A DNA stretch of 11,222 bases from Treponema sp. UBA3662 (GTDB lineage Bacteria > Spirochaetota > Spirochaetia > Treponematales > Treponemataceae): contig DFJV01000038.1 of assembly GCA_002373205.1 (NCBI GenBank), positions 11,877-23,098 on the forward strand, in the 5' to 3' direction. Shown piece after piece: positions 5,856 through 11,222 of this stretch. Both the position numbers and the translations under genes were made by a program. A model generated the notes under the pieces. The model ran no database searches. It had not been told where the DNA came from and saw nothing but the letters and a program-made list of their open reading frames with translations. Each line of letters starts with the position of its first letter. Within the stretch, counting starts at the first letter, position 1.

Positions 5856-5928
5856 GTCATTCTCTGGCTAACAAAAAATGTCTCGGGCGGTTGGTGAGCC
5901 TGTCGAACCACGACCCGGGAAGCTGCTT
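5856..5928. repeat. Interrupted copy of the GTCATTCTC...CCCGGGAA repeat
   Basis: GTCATTCTC (5856-5864) and CGACCCGGGAA plus CTGCT (5911-5926) match the two halves of the intact palindromic element at 7568-7598. Here they are separated by about 46 bases that include GGTTGGTGAGCCTGTCGAACC, itself a partly self-complementary word. One repeat seems to sit inside another. Confidence 0.55.
5873..5917 (-). terminator. Possible terminator of the dehydrogenase gene
   Basis: Read on the minus strand, CGGG and GGTT pair with AACC and CCCG (ends at 5914-5917 and 5884-5887), followed four bases later by ATTTTTTG (six T residues, 5873-5878). It lies within the repeat block downstream of the dehydrogenase stop, so a repeat seems to supply the terminator. 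Confidence 0.45.
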
Positions 5929-5943
5929 AGCCCGCACCTGCCT

Positions 5944-6777
5944 TTAGTTGCTGGGCCTCTTGTTAAACTTATAGGTAAACCAGGCGCATGTATACCGTGG
6001 AACCAGCTTGCTTGCCCAAGATGCAATCTTCCACTTGAATGCCATAAGCGCATACAGTGAACCCCTGCGGCTTTTCCGTATGCAATGGGCAACAGTCTTT
6101 TCCGCGCTAAGACCGTGCTTAACTTCCTTCCTTGCCCCCCTGGAAGCTACGTTTGCAAATTCCGTGCTTACAGGGCCAGGGCAAAGAGCCGTCACCCTTA
6201 TTCCCTTCTGCTTCAGCTCTGCGGCCAGTGCAACCGTAAAGCTTAGGACGTATGCCTTGCACGCTCCGTAAACCGCAAAATTCCCAAGCGGCAAAAAAGA
6301 AGCGAGGCTTGCCGTGTTTATAAGCCTTGAACCCTTACCCATAAAAGGCAGGGCATAACCTGTAATGCCTGTCAGGGAAGTGCAGTCAAGGTCCACCATC
6401 TCCATCTCCCGCTCAACGTCCGTCTCTGCAAATTCACCGTAGGTTCCAAAACCCGCATTGTTCACAAGGACGTTTATAAAAAGAGATCCTTCAGCAGAAG
6501 CTTCGTCAGAAAAAAGCTTCCCCAAAGCCCTTGCGCCATCCCTTCCGCTAATGTCCATGTCTATAACGCGCACAAAAGGAATTCCTTCCCCCAAGCCCTC
6601 AATCTCTTTTTTTAGAGCCTCAAGCCTGTCCTTCCTTCTTGCAACAATCCAAATTTCATCCGAAGCCGCCTGCGTCTTGCCCCTCTGCAAAAAGCCCGCG
6701 CTCTCTTCCGCCAGCTGCCTTGCAAAAGAAGCCCCCATTCCGCTGGAGGCACCTGTTACTACAATAATCTTCTTCAT
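5944..6777 (-). CDS. Short-chain dehydrogenase/reductase (SDR family)
   Basis: A 277-residue classical SDR oxidoreductase with a Rossmann fold. It has the cofactor motif TGASSGMG (8-15), NNAG (106-109), the catalytic Ser at 157 (in NTASLAS) and the YGACK pair Y170/K174, spaced as in the family, so it should be active with NAD(H) or NADP(H). ARRKDR (46-51) after beta-2, rich in basic residues, hints at NADP(H). Helix 1 is followed by an insertion of about 15 residues (25-40) compared with the usual length. The tail after residue 240 is basic and Trp/Phe-rich and might touch the membrane. The substrate is not predictable. The ATG lies seven bases after a TAGAAT box with no Shine-Dalgarno sequence. 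It is divergent from thrH. Confidence 0.9.
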   Translation of the reverse strand: MKKIIVVTGASSGMGASFARQLAEESAGFLQRGKTQAASDEIWIVARRKDRLEALKKEIEGLGEGIPFVRVIDMDISGRDGARALGKLFSDEASAEGSLFINVLVNNAGFGTYGEFAETDVEREMEMVDLDCTSLTGITGYALPFMGKGSRLINTASLASFLPLGNFAVYGACKAYVLSFTVALAAELKQKGIRVTALCPGPVSTEFANVASRGARKEVKHGLSAEKTVAHCIRKSRRGSLYALMAFKWKIASWASKLVPRYTCAWFTYKFNKRPSN

Positions 6778-6783
6778 ACCATA

Positions 6784-6812
6784 ATTCTATTAGCCCAAAA
6801 TAACTCTGTCAA
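6784..6812 (-). promoter_or_regulatory. Promoter of the dehydrogenase gene, set for a leaderless start
   Basis: On the minus strand: perfect TTGACA (6807-6812), exactly 17 bases, TAGAAT (6784-6789), then six bases (TATGGT) to the ATG at 6777. The expected transcription start is the A of the start codon. Confidence 0.78.
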
Positions 6813-6853
6813 CAGTTTGCATCTTAACCGCATAACCGTATAAACAAAACCTA

Positions 6854-6882
6854 TTAACTATAATCAAAAAATCTGATATACT
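6854..6882 (+). promoter_or_regulatory. Promoter of thrH
   Basis: TTAACT (6854-6859), 17 bases, then TATACT (6877-6882) preceded by TGA, an extended -10. Transcription would start near 6889, leaving a leader of about 54 bases that ends in a Shine-Dalgarno GAGG (6934-6937) five bases before the ATG. It lies back to back with the dehydrogenase promoter, 41 bases apart. Confidence 0.6.
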
Positions 6883-6942
6883 CAGCAAGCAATAAGGCTA
6901 ACGCCAAAGCTAACAAAAAATAGAAAACACAAAGAGGAAAAT

Positions 6943-7557
6943 ATGGCAAACAACATGTACATTACCTGCCTAGACTTGGAAGGCGTATTGGTTCCAGAAA
7001 TTTGGATTGCATTCTCAAAGGCATCCGGCATCCCTGAGCTCAAGCGCACCACCCGTGACGAACCCGACTACGACAAGCTCATGAAGTGGCGCCTTGGAAT
7101 CCTAAAGGAGCACCACCTTGGCCTTAAAGAAATCCAGGACACAATCGCAACAATAGACCCAATGCCCGGTGCAAAAGAATTCCTTGACGAACTCCGCTCA
7201 CTCTGCCAGGTCATAATCATAAGCGACACCTTCACACAGTTTGCAGCCCCGCTCATGAAAAAACTCGGCATGCCAACAATCTTCTGCAACACACTGGAAG
7301 TTGCCCCATCAGGAGAAATAACCGGCTTTAAAATGAGGTGCGAGCAGTCAAAACTCACAACCGTAAAAGCCCTCCAGTCAATCGGCTACCAGACAATCGC
7401 ATCCGGCGACAGCCACAACGACCTGGGCATGATAAAGGCAAGCAAGGCAGGCTTCCTCTTCAAGAGCACCGACCAAATCAAAGCCGACAACCCAACCATC
7501 CCCGCCTTCGAAACCTACGACGAGCTCCTGAATGCAATCAAAAAGGAACTGGTCTAA
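6943..7557 (+). CDS. thrH: ThrH-type phosphoserine phosphatase / phosphoserine:homoserine phosphotransferase
   Basis: A 204-residue cytoplasmic HAD-superfamily enzyme that closely resembles Pseudomonas ThrH as I remember it. ThrH dephosphorylates phosphoserine and can pass the phosphate to homoserine, linking serine and threonine synthesis. Motif I is DLEGVLVPE (D11 nucleophile, E13 in place of the usual Asp, characteristic of ThrH). The cap carries TTRDEPDYDKLMKWR (36-50), motif II is IISDT (S94), motif III is K137 and motif IV is GDSHND (155-160). Length and order match the family. The Shine-Dalgarno GAGG supports the first ATG; a second Met at codon 5 fits the usual N-terminus too. It is transcribed alone; no other serine or threonine genes are nearby. 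The wording rests on motif memory, not a search. Confidence 0.92.
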   Translation: MANNMYITCLDLEGVLVPEIWIAFSKASGIPELKRTTRDEPDYDKLMKWRLGILKEHHLGLKEIQDTIATIDPMPGAKEFLDELRSLCQVIIISDTFTQFAAPLMKKLGMPTIFCNTLEVAPSGEITGFKMRCEQSKLTTVKALQSIGYQTIASGDSHNDLGMIKASKAGFLFKSTDQIKADNPTIPAFETYDELLNAIKKELV

Positions 7558-7567
7558 TAGTTAATAT

Positions 7568-7598
7568 GTCATTCTCGGGCTCGACCCGGGAATCTGCT
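7568..7598 (+). repeat. Palindromic dispersed repeat, intact copy
   Basis: ATTCTCGGG (7571-7579), loop CTCGA and CCCGGGAAT (7585-7593) form a nine-pair hairpin with one G-T pair, starting 11 bases after the thrH stop. The outer words GTCATTCTC and CCCGGGAA recur, split apart, at 5856-5926. No T tract follows, so a terminator role is doubtful. Confidence 0.6.
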
Positions 7599-7651
7599 AA
7601 AACGCTTACTCTTGTCGAGCTCGGTAATGATGGAACTGTATTCTTTTTATG

Positions 7652-7725
7652 GAGCGCATTCCTTGGTTCAACTGCTGCAACTTTTACCCTAAGTCGCAAA
7701 CAAGCAGTGCCAAGGATGCGCGCTC
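7652..7725. repeat. Large imperfect inverted repeat between thrH and the lipoprotein operon
   Basis: GAGCGC (7652-7657) pairs with GCGCTC (7720-7725), CCTTGG (7661-7666) with CCAAGG (7710-7715), and ACTGCT (7671-7676) with AGCAGT (7703-7708). Small internal loops separate the blocks and a loop of about 26 bases closes the hairpin. No reading frame of note runs through it. It could be a small RNA, a processed hairpin or a short mobile repeat; there is no T tract after either arm. Confidence 0.55.
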
Positions 7726-7796
7726 ATTTCCTGTCAAAACAAGCAGCCAAATTTCCAAAAGAAAACTTACGGGTAAAAATTGCAGACCCCAATTCA

Positions 7797-7880
7797 ACCC
7801 CGCTTTCCAGGGCTCCGCTCCCGCTCCGACCCGCCTGCGGCGGTTTGGCTGCGCCACCCTTCCAATCGGGGCTAGGCTTA
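7797..7880 (+). repeat. Dispersed intergenic repeat, family 2, copy 2
   Basis: The ends (CGCTTTCCAGGGCTCCG at 7801-7817 and TCCAATCGGGGCTAGGCTT at 7861-7879) match the block at 5752-5840. The middle is again GC-rich and self-complementary around CCGCC/GGCGG. The rest of the spacer from 7726 to 7920 holds nothing else I recognise. Confidence 0.7.
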
Positions 7881-7920
7881 ATATGCAACCCCCTTTTCAA
7901 CATCCGCCGTCTTTCTCTCG

Positions 7921-7949
7921 TTTACAAACCTTCCTTGGTACAGTATAAT
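7921..7949 (+). promoter_or_regulatory. Promoter of the lipoprotein operon
   Basis: TTTACA (7921-7926), 17 bases and a perfect TATAAT (7944-7949). The expected start is near 7956-7957, where an ATG in frame with the lipoprotein gene lies. A second in-frame ATG with a Shine-Dalgarno site follows at 7990. Confidence 0.75.
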
Positions 7950-7989
7950 TATTAGCATGTGGATGCCGACTTTACGGTTTAGGAAAAAA

Positions 7990-8946
7990 ATGAAAAAACT
8001 TTTTTTTACACTTTGTCTTGCAACAAGTATTTTAATGCTTGCCTCCTGTGTTTCGCATGTTTTAAAAGTAGAACAGCAGGAAATGTATAGCTTGTATTAT
8101 GTTCCATTTAGGCAATCACAAAGCCTTGCGCATCTTGAATCGGACTCAACGCTAAAATTTACCAATGATGATAATCTTCCTGTTATAGACGGAGCAACAG
8201 CTCTTTTCCCGGTTTACTGCTCTTTTGCCGAGGCTGTATATCCTTCAGATTGTAATGTTGAATATTTTATTAGATTTTCAGGAACAAACTGGGCATACGA
8301 AAAGCTTATGTCGGGAGAGGATGAAATCATCTTTGTGGCGGAACCTTCAAAAGAGCAAAAGGAAATGGCTAAAGAAAGGGGAGTGGAATTTAATATGTAT
8401 CCGATTGGATGCGAAGCCTTTGTCTTTATTGTAAATGCAAGAAACCCTGTTGAAAGCCTTACCCTTCAGCAGATAAAAGATATTTACAGCGGCAAGATTA
8501 CAAGCTGGAGAAAAGTTGGCGGTAAATGGAAAAAGATAAGGCCTTTCCAAAGGGCAAGAAACAGTGGAAGTCAAACTGCTTTTGTAAAAATGATGGGAAA
8601 AGATTTTGATCTTATTCCGCCAGAAACGCACAAGAAACTAACTTTTATGGATGGAATAATAGATGTGGTTTCTGATTATGAAAACCATGATAATGCAATC
8701 GGCTATACTTTCAGATATTTTCTTAGAAACATGAATAAAAATCCTGATGTAAAAATGCTTAAGATTAATGGCGTAGAGCCAAGCGTAGAAAATATCAAAA
8801 ATAAAACATATCCTCTTACAGGCAATTTTTATGCAGTTACCATCAAAGGCAAAGAATCGGAAAATACAAAAAAGTTGATTAAATGGATTCTTTCTGATCA
8901 AGGGCAGGAACTTGTAAATAAGGTCGGGTATGTTCCTTTAAAATAA
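7990..8946 (+). CDS. PstS-like phosphate-binding lipoprotein
   Basis: A 318-residue exported lipoprotein of the PstS/PBP-like type II superfamily. A short basic N-terminus, a hydrophobic stretch and the lipobox LASC put the lipidated Cys at residue 20. The mature part has the family marks: VIDGATALFP (65-74), FSGTNWAYEKL (96-106), FIVNARNPVESLTLQQIKDI (146-165) continuing to YSGKITSWRKVGG, RNSGSQTAF, AIGYTF, and the final KLIKWILSDQGQELVNKVGYVPL. Such proteins bind phosphate or another oxyanion at the cell surface and pass it to an ABC permease; no pstCAB genes are adjacent. Start choice: AGGA five bases before the ATG at 7990 gives a normal signal peptide. An ATG at 7957 would add 11 residues and could serve as a leaderless start. 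First gene of the operon. Confidence 0.85.
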   Translation: MKKLFFTLCLATSILMLASCVSHVLKVEQQEMYSLYYVPFRQSQSLAHLESDSTLKFTNDDNLPVIDGATALFPVYCSFAEAVYPSDCNVEYFIRFSGTNWAYEKLMSGEDEIIFVAEPSKEQKEMAKERGVEFNMYPIGCEAFVFIVNARNPVESLTLQQIKDIYSGKITSWRKVGGKWKKIRPFQRARNSGSQTAFVKMMGKDFDLIPPETHKKLTFMDGIIDVVSDYENHDNAIGYTFRYFLRNMNKNPDVKMLKINGVEPSVENIKNKTYPLTGNFYAVTIKGKESENTKKLIKWILSDQGQELVNKVGYVPLK

Positions 8947-8969
8947 TTTTGCTTTGCAGTGGGGTAGTT

Positions 8970-9641
8970 ATGAATAAAGAGTGGTCAGAATTAAACAAAA
9001 AAATGCAGGTTCAAATCAGCAAAGAAAAAACTTTTGATGAAGGCAAAAAGACTTTGTTCAAGCTTCGCAATACGCTTTTTGAGTGTATCAAAAAATTGCA
9101 AGATGAATTGTCAGCCGAGGATTTTTCCGCTATGCCATTCATCAATGCAGATGGCTATCACAGCAAATCTATTGCCTACAGCCTGTGGCATATTTTTAGA
9201 ATAGAAGACATTGTTGCCAATGATTTAATTCAGCAAAGAAAGGAAATTTTATTTTCTGAAAACTTTGTTTCAAAAATAAAAAGCCCCTTAATAACAACCG
9301 GAAATGAACTTGTTAAAAATCAAATTGCCGAATTTTCAAAAAAGCTGAACATTCAGGCCTTGTACGAATACTGCGAAAAAGTAAAGCTTTCTACAGAAGA
9401 ATGGCTTAAAAATCTTAGCTTTAAAGATTTAAAAACAAAATATGCGGAAAGTGACAAAGAAAGAATAAAGTCGCTAAAGGTTGTAAGTAACGATGAAAAT
9501 GCAATATGGCTCATTGATTATTGGTGCAATAAAAACATCAAGGGGCTAATTCAAATGCCATTTTCCAGACATTGGATAATGCATGTAGAAGCAATCTTGC
9601 GAATTGAGGCAGGAATAAGAAAAGTAAGGGGCAAAAAATAA
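8970..9641 (+). CDS. DinB-superfamily four-helix-bundle protein
   Basis: A 223-residue soluble protein, mainly helical. The pattern SIAYSLWHIFRIED (68-80, with H74) in an early helix and FSRHWIMHVEAILRIEAG (198-215, with H201 and H205 as HxxxH) near the C-terminus matches the three-histidine metal site of the DinB/YfiT-type fold. Members are metal-binding proteins, some of them thiol transferases or damage-inducible proteins, many of unknown activity. The ATG at 8970 is preferred over a TTG at 8949 because GGGGT lies a few bases upstream and the added residues resemble nothing. It follows the lipoprotein by 23 bases and overlaps the next start by one base, so it is co-transcribed. No signal peptide. 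The family call is moderate and the activity unknown. Confidence 0.65.
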   Translation: MNKEWSELNKKMQVQISKEKTFDEGKKTLFKLRNTLFECIKKLQDELSAEDFSAMPFINADGYHSKSIAYSLWHIFRIEDIVANDLIQQRKEILFSENFVSKIKSPLITTGNELVKNQIAEFSKKLNIQALYEYCEKVKLSTEEWLKNLSFKDLKTKYAESDKERIKSLKVVSNDENAIWLIDYWCNKNIKGLIQMPFSRHWIMHVEAILRIEAGIRKVRGKK

Positions 9642-9940
9642 TGCTGTTAACGGAAGAAGAATTTAAATCAACTTTACCAAAAGATGGATTTGTAAACGTT
9701 ACACAATCTGCACAAAATTTTAACGAAAAAGAATTTGATGAATATGTGCGCAATAACCTGGTTGAAGAATTGGGAAAAATGCATATAGGTTATGTGTATG
9801 ACGCAAAAGATGGAACTTACAGGCACGTAACATTTATTACAGAAGTAAAGAATATACATTACATAGTGGTGCTGGACTTGAAGAACAAAAAAATCGCCGG
9901 TCATTTTGTATTGGACTTAAATAAGGAGTATGGGCTTTAA
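9641..9940 (+). CDS. Small uncharacterised protein (99 aa)
   Basis: I do not recognise this 99-residue protein. It starts in a TAATG overlap with the stop of the DinB-like gene, with AAGGGG nine bases upstream, so translation is probably coupled. The sequence looks like a small alpha/beta domain: an acidic helical first half, then strands HVTFITE and HYIVVLDL, and a conserved-looking end GHFVLDLNKEYGL. No signal peptide, membrane segment or cysteine. The clean overlap and codon pattern like its neighbours support a real gene. It may be a partner of the DinB-like protein or the following 142-residue protein; that is a guess from order alone. Confidence 0.75.
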   Translation: MLLTEEEFKSTLPKDGFVNVTQSAQNFNEKEFDEYVRNNLVEELGKMHIGYVYDAKDGTYRHVTFITEVKNIHYIVVLDLKNKKIAGHFVLDLNKEYGL

Positions 9941-9959
9941 GAAAAACTAAGGAGGATTT

Positions 9960-10388
9960 ATGGATGATGCTTTAAACGAAGGTGAAGACCTTTTGCTTTC
10001 TAACGGAGAAATTCTAAAAACAATTAACAAGCAGAATGAATTGACGGAAAGCTTCTTTGAGAAAGATGTCTTTTCCGATGCGGCAAAAAAAGGCTTTAGG
10101 CTTTTGGAAAGAACAGAAGTGTACAACAACAGGTTTGCCCTGTATTCTATAGCGGCTCTCTTTGCTGACTGCGAAAAAAATTACTGCGTAACCCTGTCTG
10201 ACCTTTCAAAGATTTGTTTTTATTACAGAGGAAACGAGGAATTGTGCCGCCCACTTTTTGAACGGATAAAAGAGAATAAGGACAGCTTTATCTCTGCTTC
10301 TGACCAATACCTTTCGGAAGACCACCCGCTTCTTAAGGGCATTGCGGAAAGATTTGGAATAAAAATACCGCCGTCTACACAGGGCTAA
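9960..10388 (+). CDS. Uncharacterised cytoplasmic protein (142 aa)
   Basis: I do not recognise this 142-residue protein. It has a strong Shine-Dalgarno AAGGAGG (9949-9955) four bases before the ATG and follows the 99-residue gene by 19 bases, so it belongs to the operon. It appears all-helical with an acidic N-terminus and four cysteines (C71, C76, C86, C96) in the central part; the spacing does not match a zinc finger that I know. There is no signal peptide. The stop codon overlaps the start of the next gene's Shine-Dalgarno. No function is proposed. Confidence 0.78.
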   Translation: MDDALNEGEDLLLSNGEILKTINKQNELTESFFEKDVFSDAAKKGFRLLERTEVYNNRFALYSIAALFADCEKNYCVTLSDLSKICFYYRGNEELCRPLFERIKENKDSFISASDQYLSEDHPLLKGIAERFGIKIPPSTQG

Positions 10389-10401
10389 AGGAGTTTGGAA
10401 T

Positions 10402-11222
10402 ATGAAAAAGTTATTTTGCATTTTGTTTGCCACAACACTTTTAATGGCAGCCGTTTTTGCGGACAAGAGTAAGTTCTATGAAAATGGAAAGGTAATTGGC
10501 ACAATGTATGTTGAGCCTCCGGAAGGTTTGCGTGTTAGAAGCCAGCCGAGCCTTTCTTCAGAAAAACTTGCAACGCTTTCTTATAGGCTTGGGGTAAAAA
10601 TAGTTTCTGTTGGTCCTGAAGAAACCATCGATGGAATTACAGCCCCCTGGATTGAAATATTATTGCCAAGATACGAATGGAAAGGCTTCGAGCCTGAATA
10701 CGGATGGGTGTTTGGTGGCTACCTTGCAAAAAAGCCGGCTCCTTTTTCTACCAAAAATTGGAACAATGAAACTTTTAGAAAATTCCTTACAAAGAATCAA
10801 TGGATTCAAAAAAGAGCAAAGCCTGCTTGTCCGCCGCTCATATATGTTTTTAAGCAAAACGGAGAAGTAAGCATTTTATACGCAGAAATGGGGGCAGGGG
10901 CTTTTGGAACATGGAAGTGCAACTTTAAAAACAGGACTGTTACTACAAGAGCCAGGTTTGAGTTTGCCGGGGACGATGACAATGTTTCTGAAGAAAAGGT
11001 GGAGACATTAAAAATCTCAGGCATTACGGATTCCTCAATTTTAATTGATGGTGAAGAATATCTTTCTGATTGTAACTACGCTGTTTTAGCCAATGAGGAA
11101 TACTTTAGGAAGATGGACGGCGGTGATAGTGTAAGCTACAATTCAAATATAAGGGGATTTATGCAGGGCTTTTATACATCCCCACAACTTTTCTATTCCG
11201 TCTATTCCAGCAAGAGTACCTA
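10402..11222 (+). CDS. Exported SH3-domain protein, cut by the window end
   Basis: An open frame from the ATG at 10402 runs off the right edge after 273 codons with no stop, so the C-terminus is missing. AAAGGAG (10387-10393) lies eight bases upstream and starts inside the previous stop codon. The first 20 residues are a signal peptide (MKKLFCILFATTLLMAAVFA) with a likely signal peptidase I cut before Asp21. Residues about 35-110 form a bacterial SH3 domain: EGLRVRSQPSLSSEKLATLS, then ETIDGITAPWIEILLP and EYGWVFGGYL. This domain type is familiar from treponemal envelope proteins. The rest contains a Trp/Tyr-rich region (about 125-165) and an acidic stretch (192-205) without a motif known to me. 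It is probably periplasmic and may bind cell wall or protein ligands. Last gene seen of the operon. Confidence 0.82.
   Translation, partial: MKKLFCILFATTLLMAAVFADKSKFYENGKVIGTMYVEPPEGLRVRSQPSLSSEKLATLSYRLGVKIVSVGPEETIDGITAPWIEILLPRYEWKGFEPEYGWVFGGYLAKKPAPFSTKNWNNETFRKFLTKNQWIQKRAKPACPPLIYVFKQNGEVSILYAEMGAGAFGTWKCNFKNRTVTTRARFEFAGDDDNVSEEKVETLKISGITDSSILIDGEEYLSDCNYAVLANEEYFRKMDGGDSVSYNSNIRGFMQGFYTSPQLFYSVYSSKST

Noticed and set aside
7338..7955. Plus-strand open frame of 205 codons overlapping thrH
   Set aside because: The first third is thrH in another frame and the rest is spacer with repeats and an inverted repeat. It has no ribosome site and resembles no protein I know.
1..11222. tRNA, rRNA, CRISPR array or insertion sequence
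   Set aside because: I found no tRNA-like arm pattern, rRNA words, regularly spaced direct repeats with unique spacers, or transposase-like protein. The short repeats present are too few and irregular for CRISPR.

Overview
The window looks like chromosomal DNA from a spirochaete, most likely a host- or rumen-associated Treponema. The main pointers are the SH3-domain exported protein at the right edge, which matches a type I associate with treponemes, a ThrH phosphatase, and long gene-free spacers filled with GC-rich, hairpin-forming dispersed repeats. The assignment is made from recognition, not from a search, and is moderate in confidence.

Layout, left to right: an adenosine-deaminase family gene on the minus strand (168-1217); a 635-base spacer with a candidate structured RNA ending in a terminator-like hairpin (1482-1702) and then a strong promoter; an RRM RNA-binding protein (1853-2233) with its own terminator; a repeat-bearing spacer; an M28-family metallopeptidase (2495-3397); a convergent EamA-type transporter (3427-4332, minus); a spacer of over 500 bases with a compact, possibly pseudoknotted element (4441-4529), a 14-base tandem repeat and a very AT-rich leader; a winged-helix regulator with a degenerate receiver domain (4897-5697); a nested repeat block; a short-chain dehydrogenase (5944-6777, minus); thrH (6943-7557, plus, divergent from the dehydrogenase); a 430-base spacer made of repeats and a large inverted repeat; and a compact plus-strand operon running off the right edge. 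That operon encodes a PstS-like lipoprotein, a DinB-like protein, two uncharacterised small proteins and an exported SH3 protein cut by the window end at 10402-11222.

Functionally, the left two thirds are single-gene housekeeping units (purine salvage, RNA binding, peptide hydrolysis, transport, amino-acid phosphate chemistry) that face different ways and each have their own promoter. The right third reads as one transcription unit with short gaps and one start/stop overlap. It is visibly more A/T-rich and mixes a phosphate-type binding lipoprotein without its ABC partners with unknown proteins, so it looks accessory.

The most striking global signal concerns translation starts. For four genes (deaminase, M28 peptidase, transporter, dehydrogenase) a good sigma-70 type promoter lies so close to the ATG that transcription should begin at or within about two bases of the start codon, and no Shine-Dalgarno sequence is present. 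A fifth gene (the PstS-like lipoprotein) has the same geometry at an upstream in-frame ATG. The remaining genes have ordinary Shine-Dalgarno sites. This suggests that leaderless and leadered initiation coexist in this organism.
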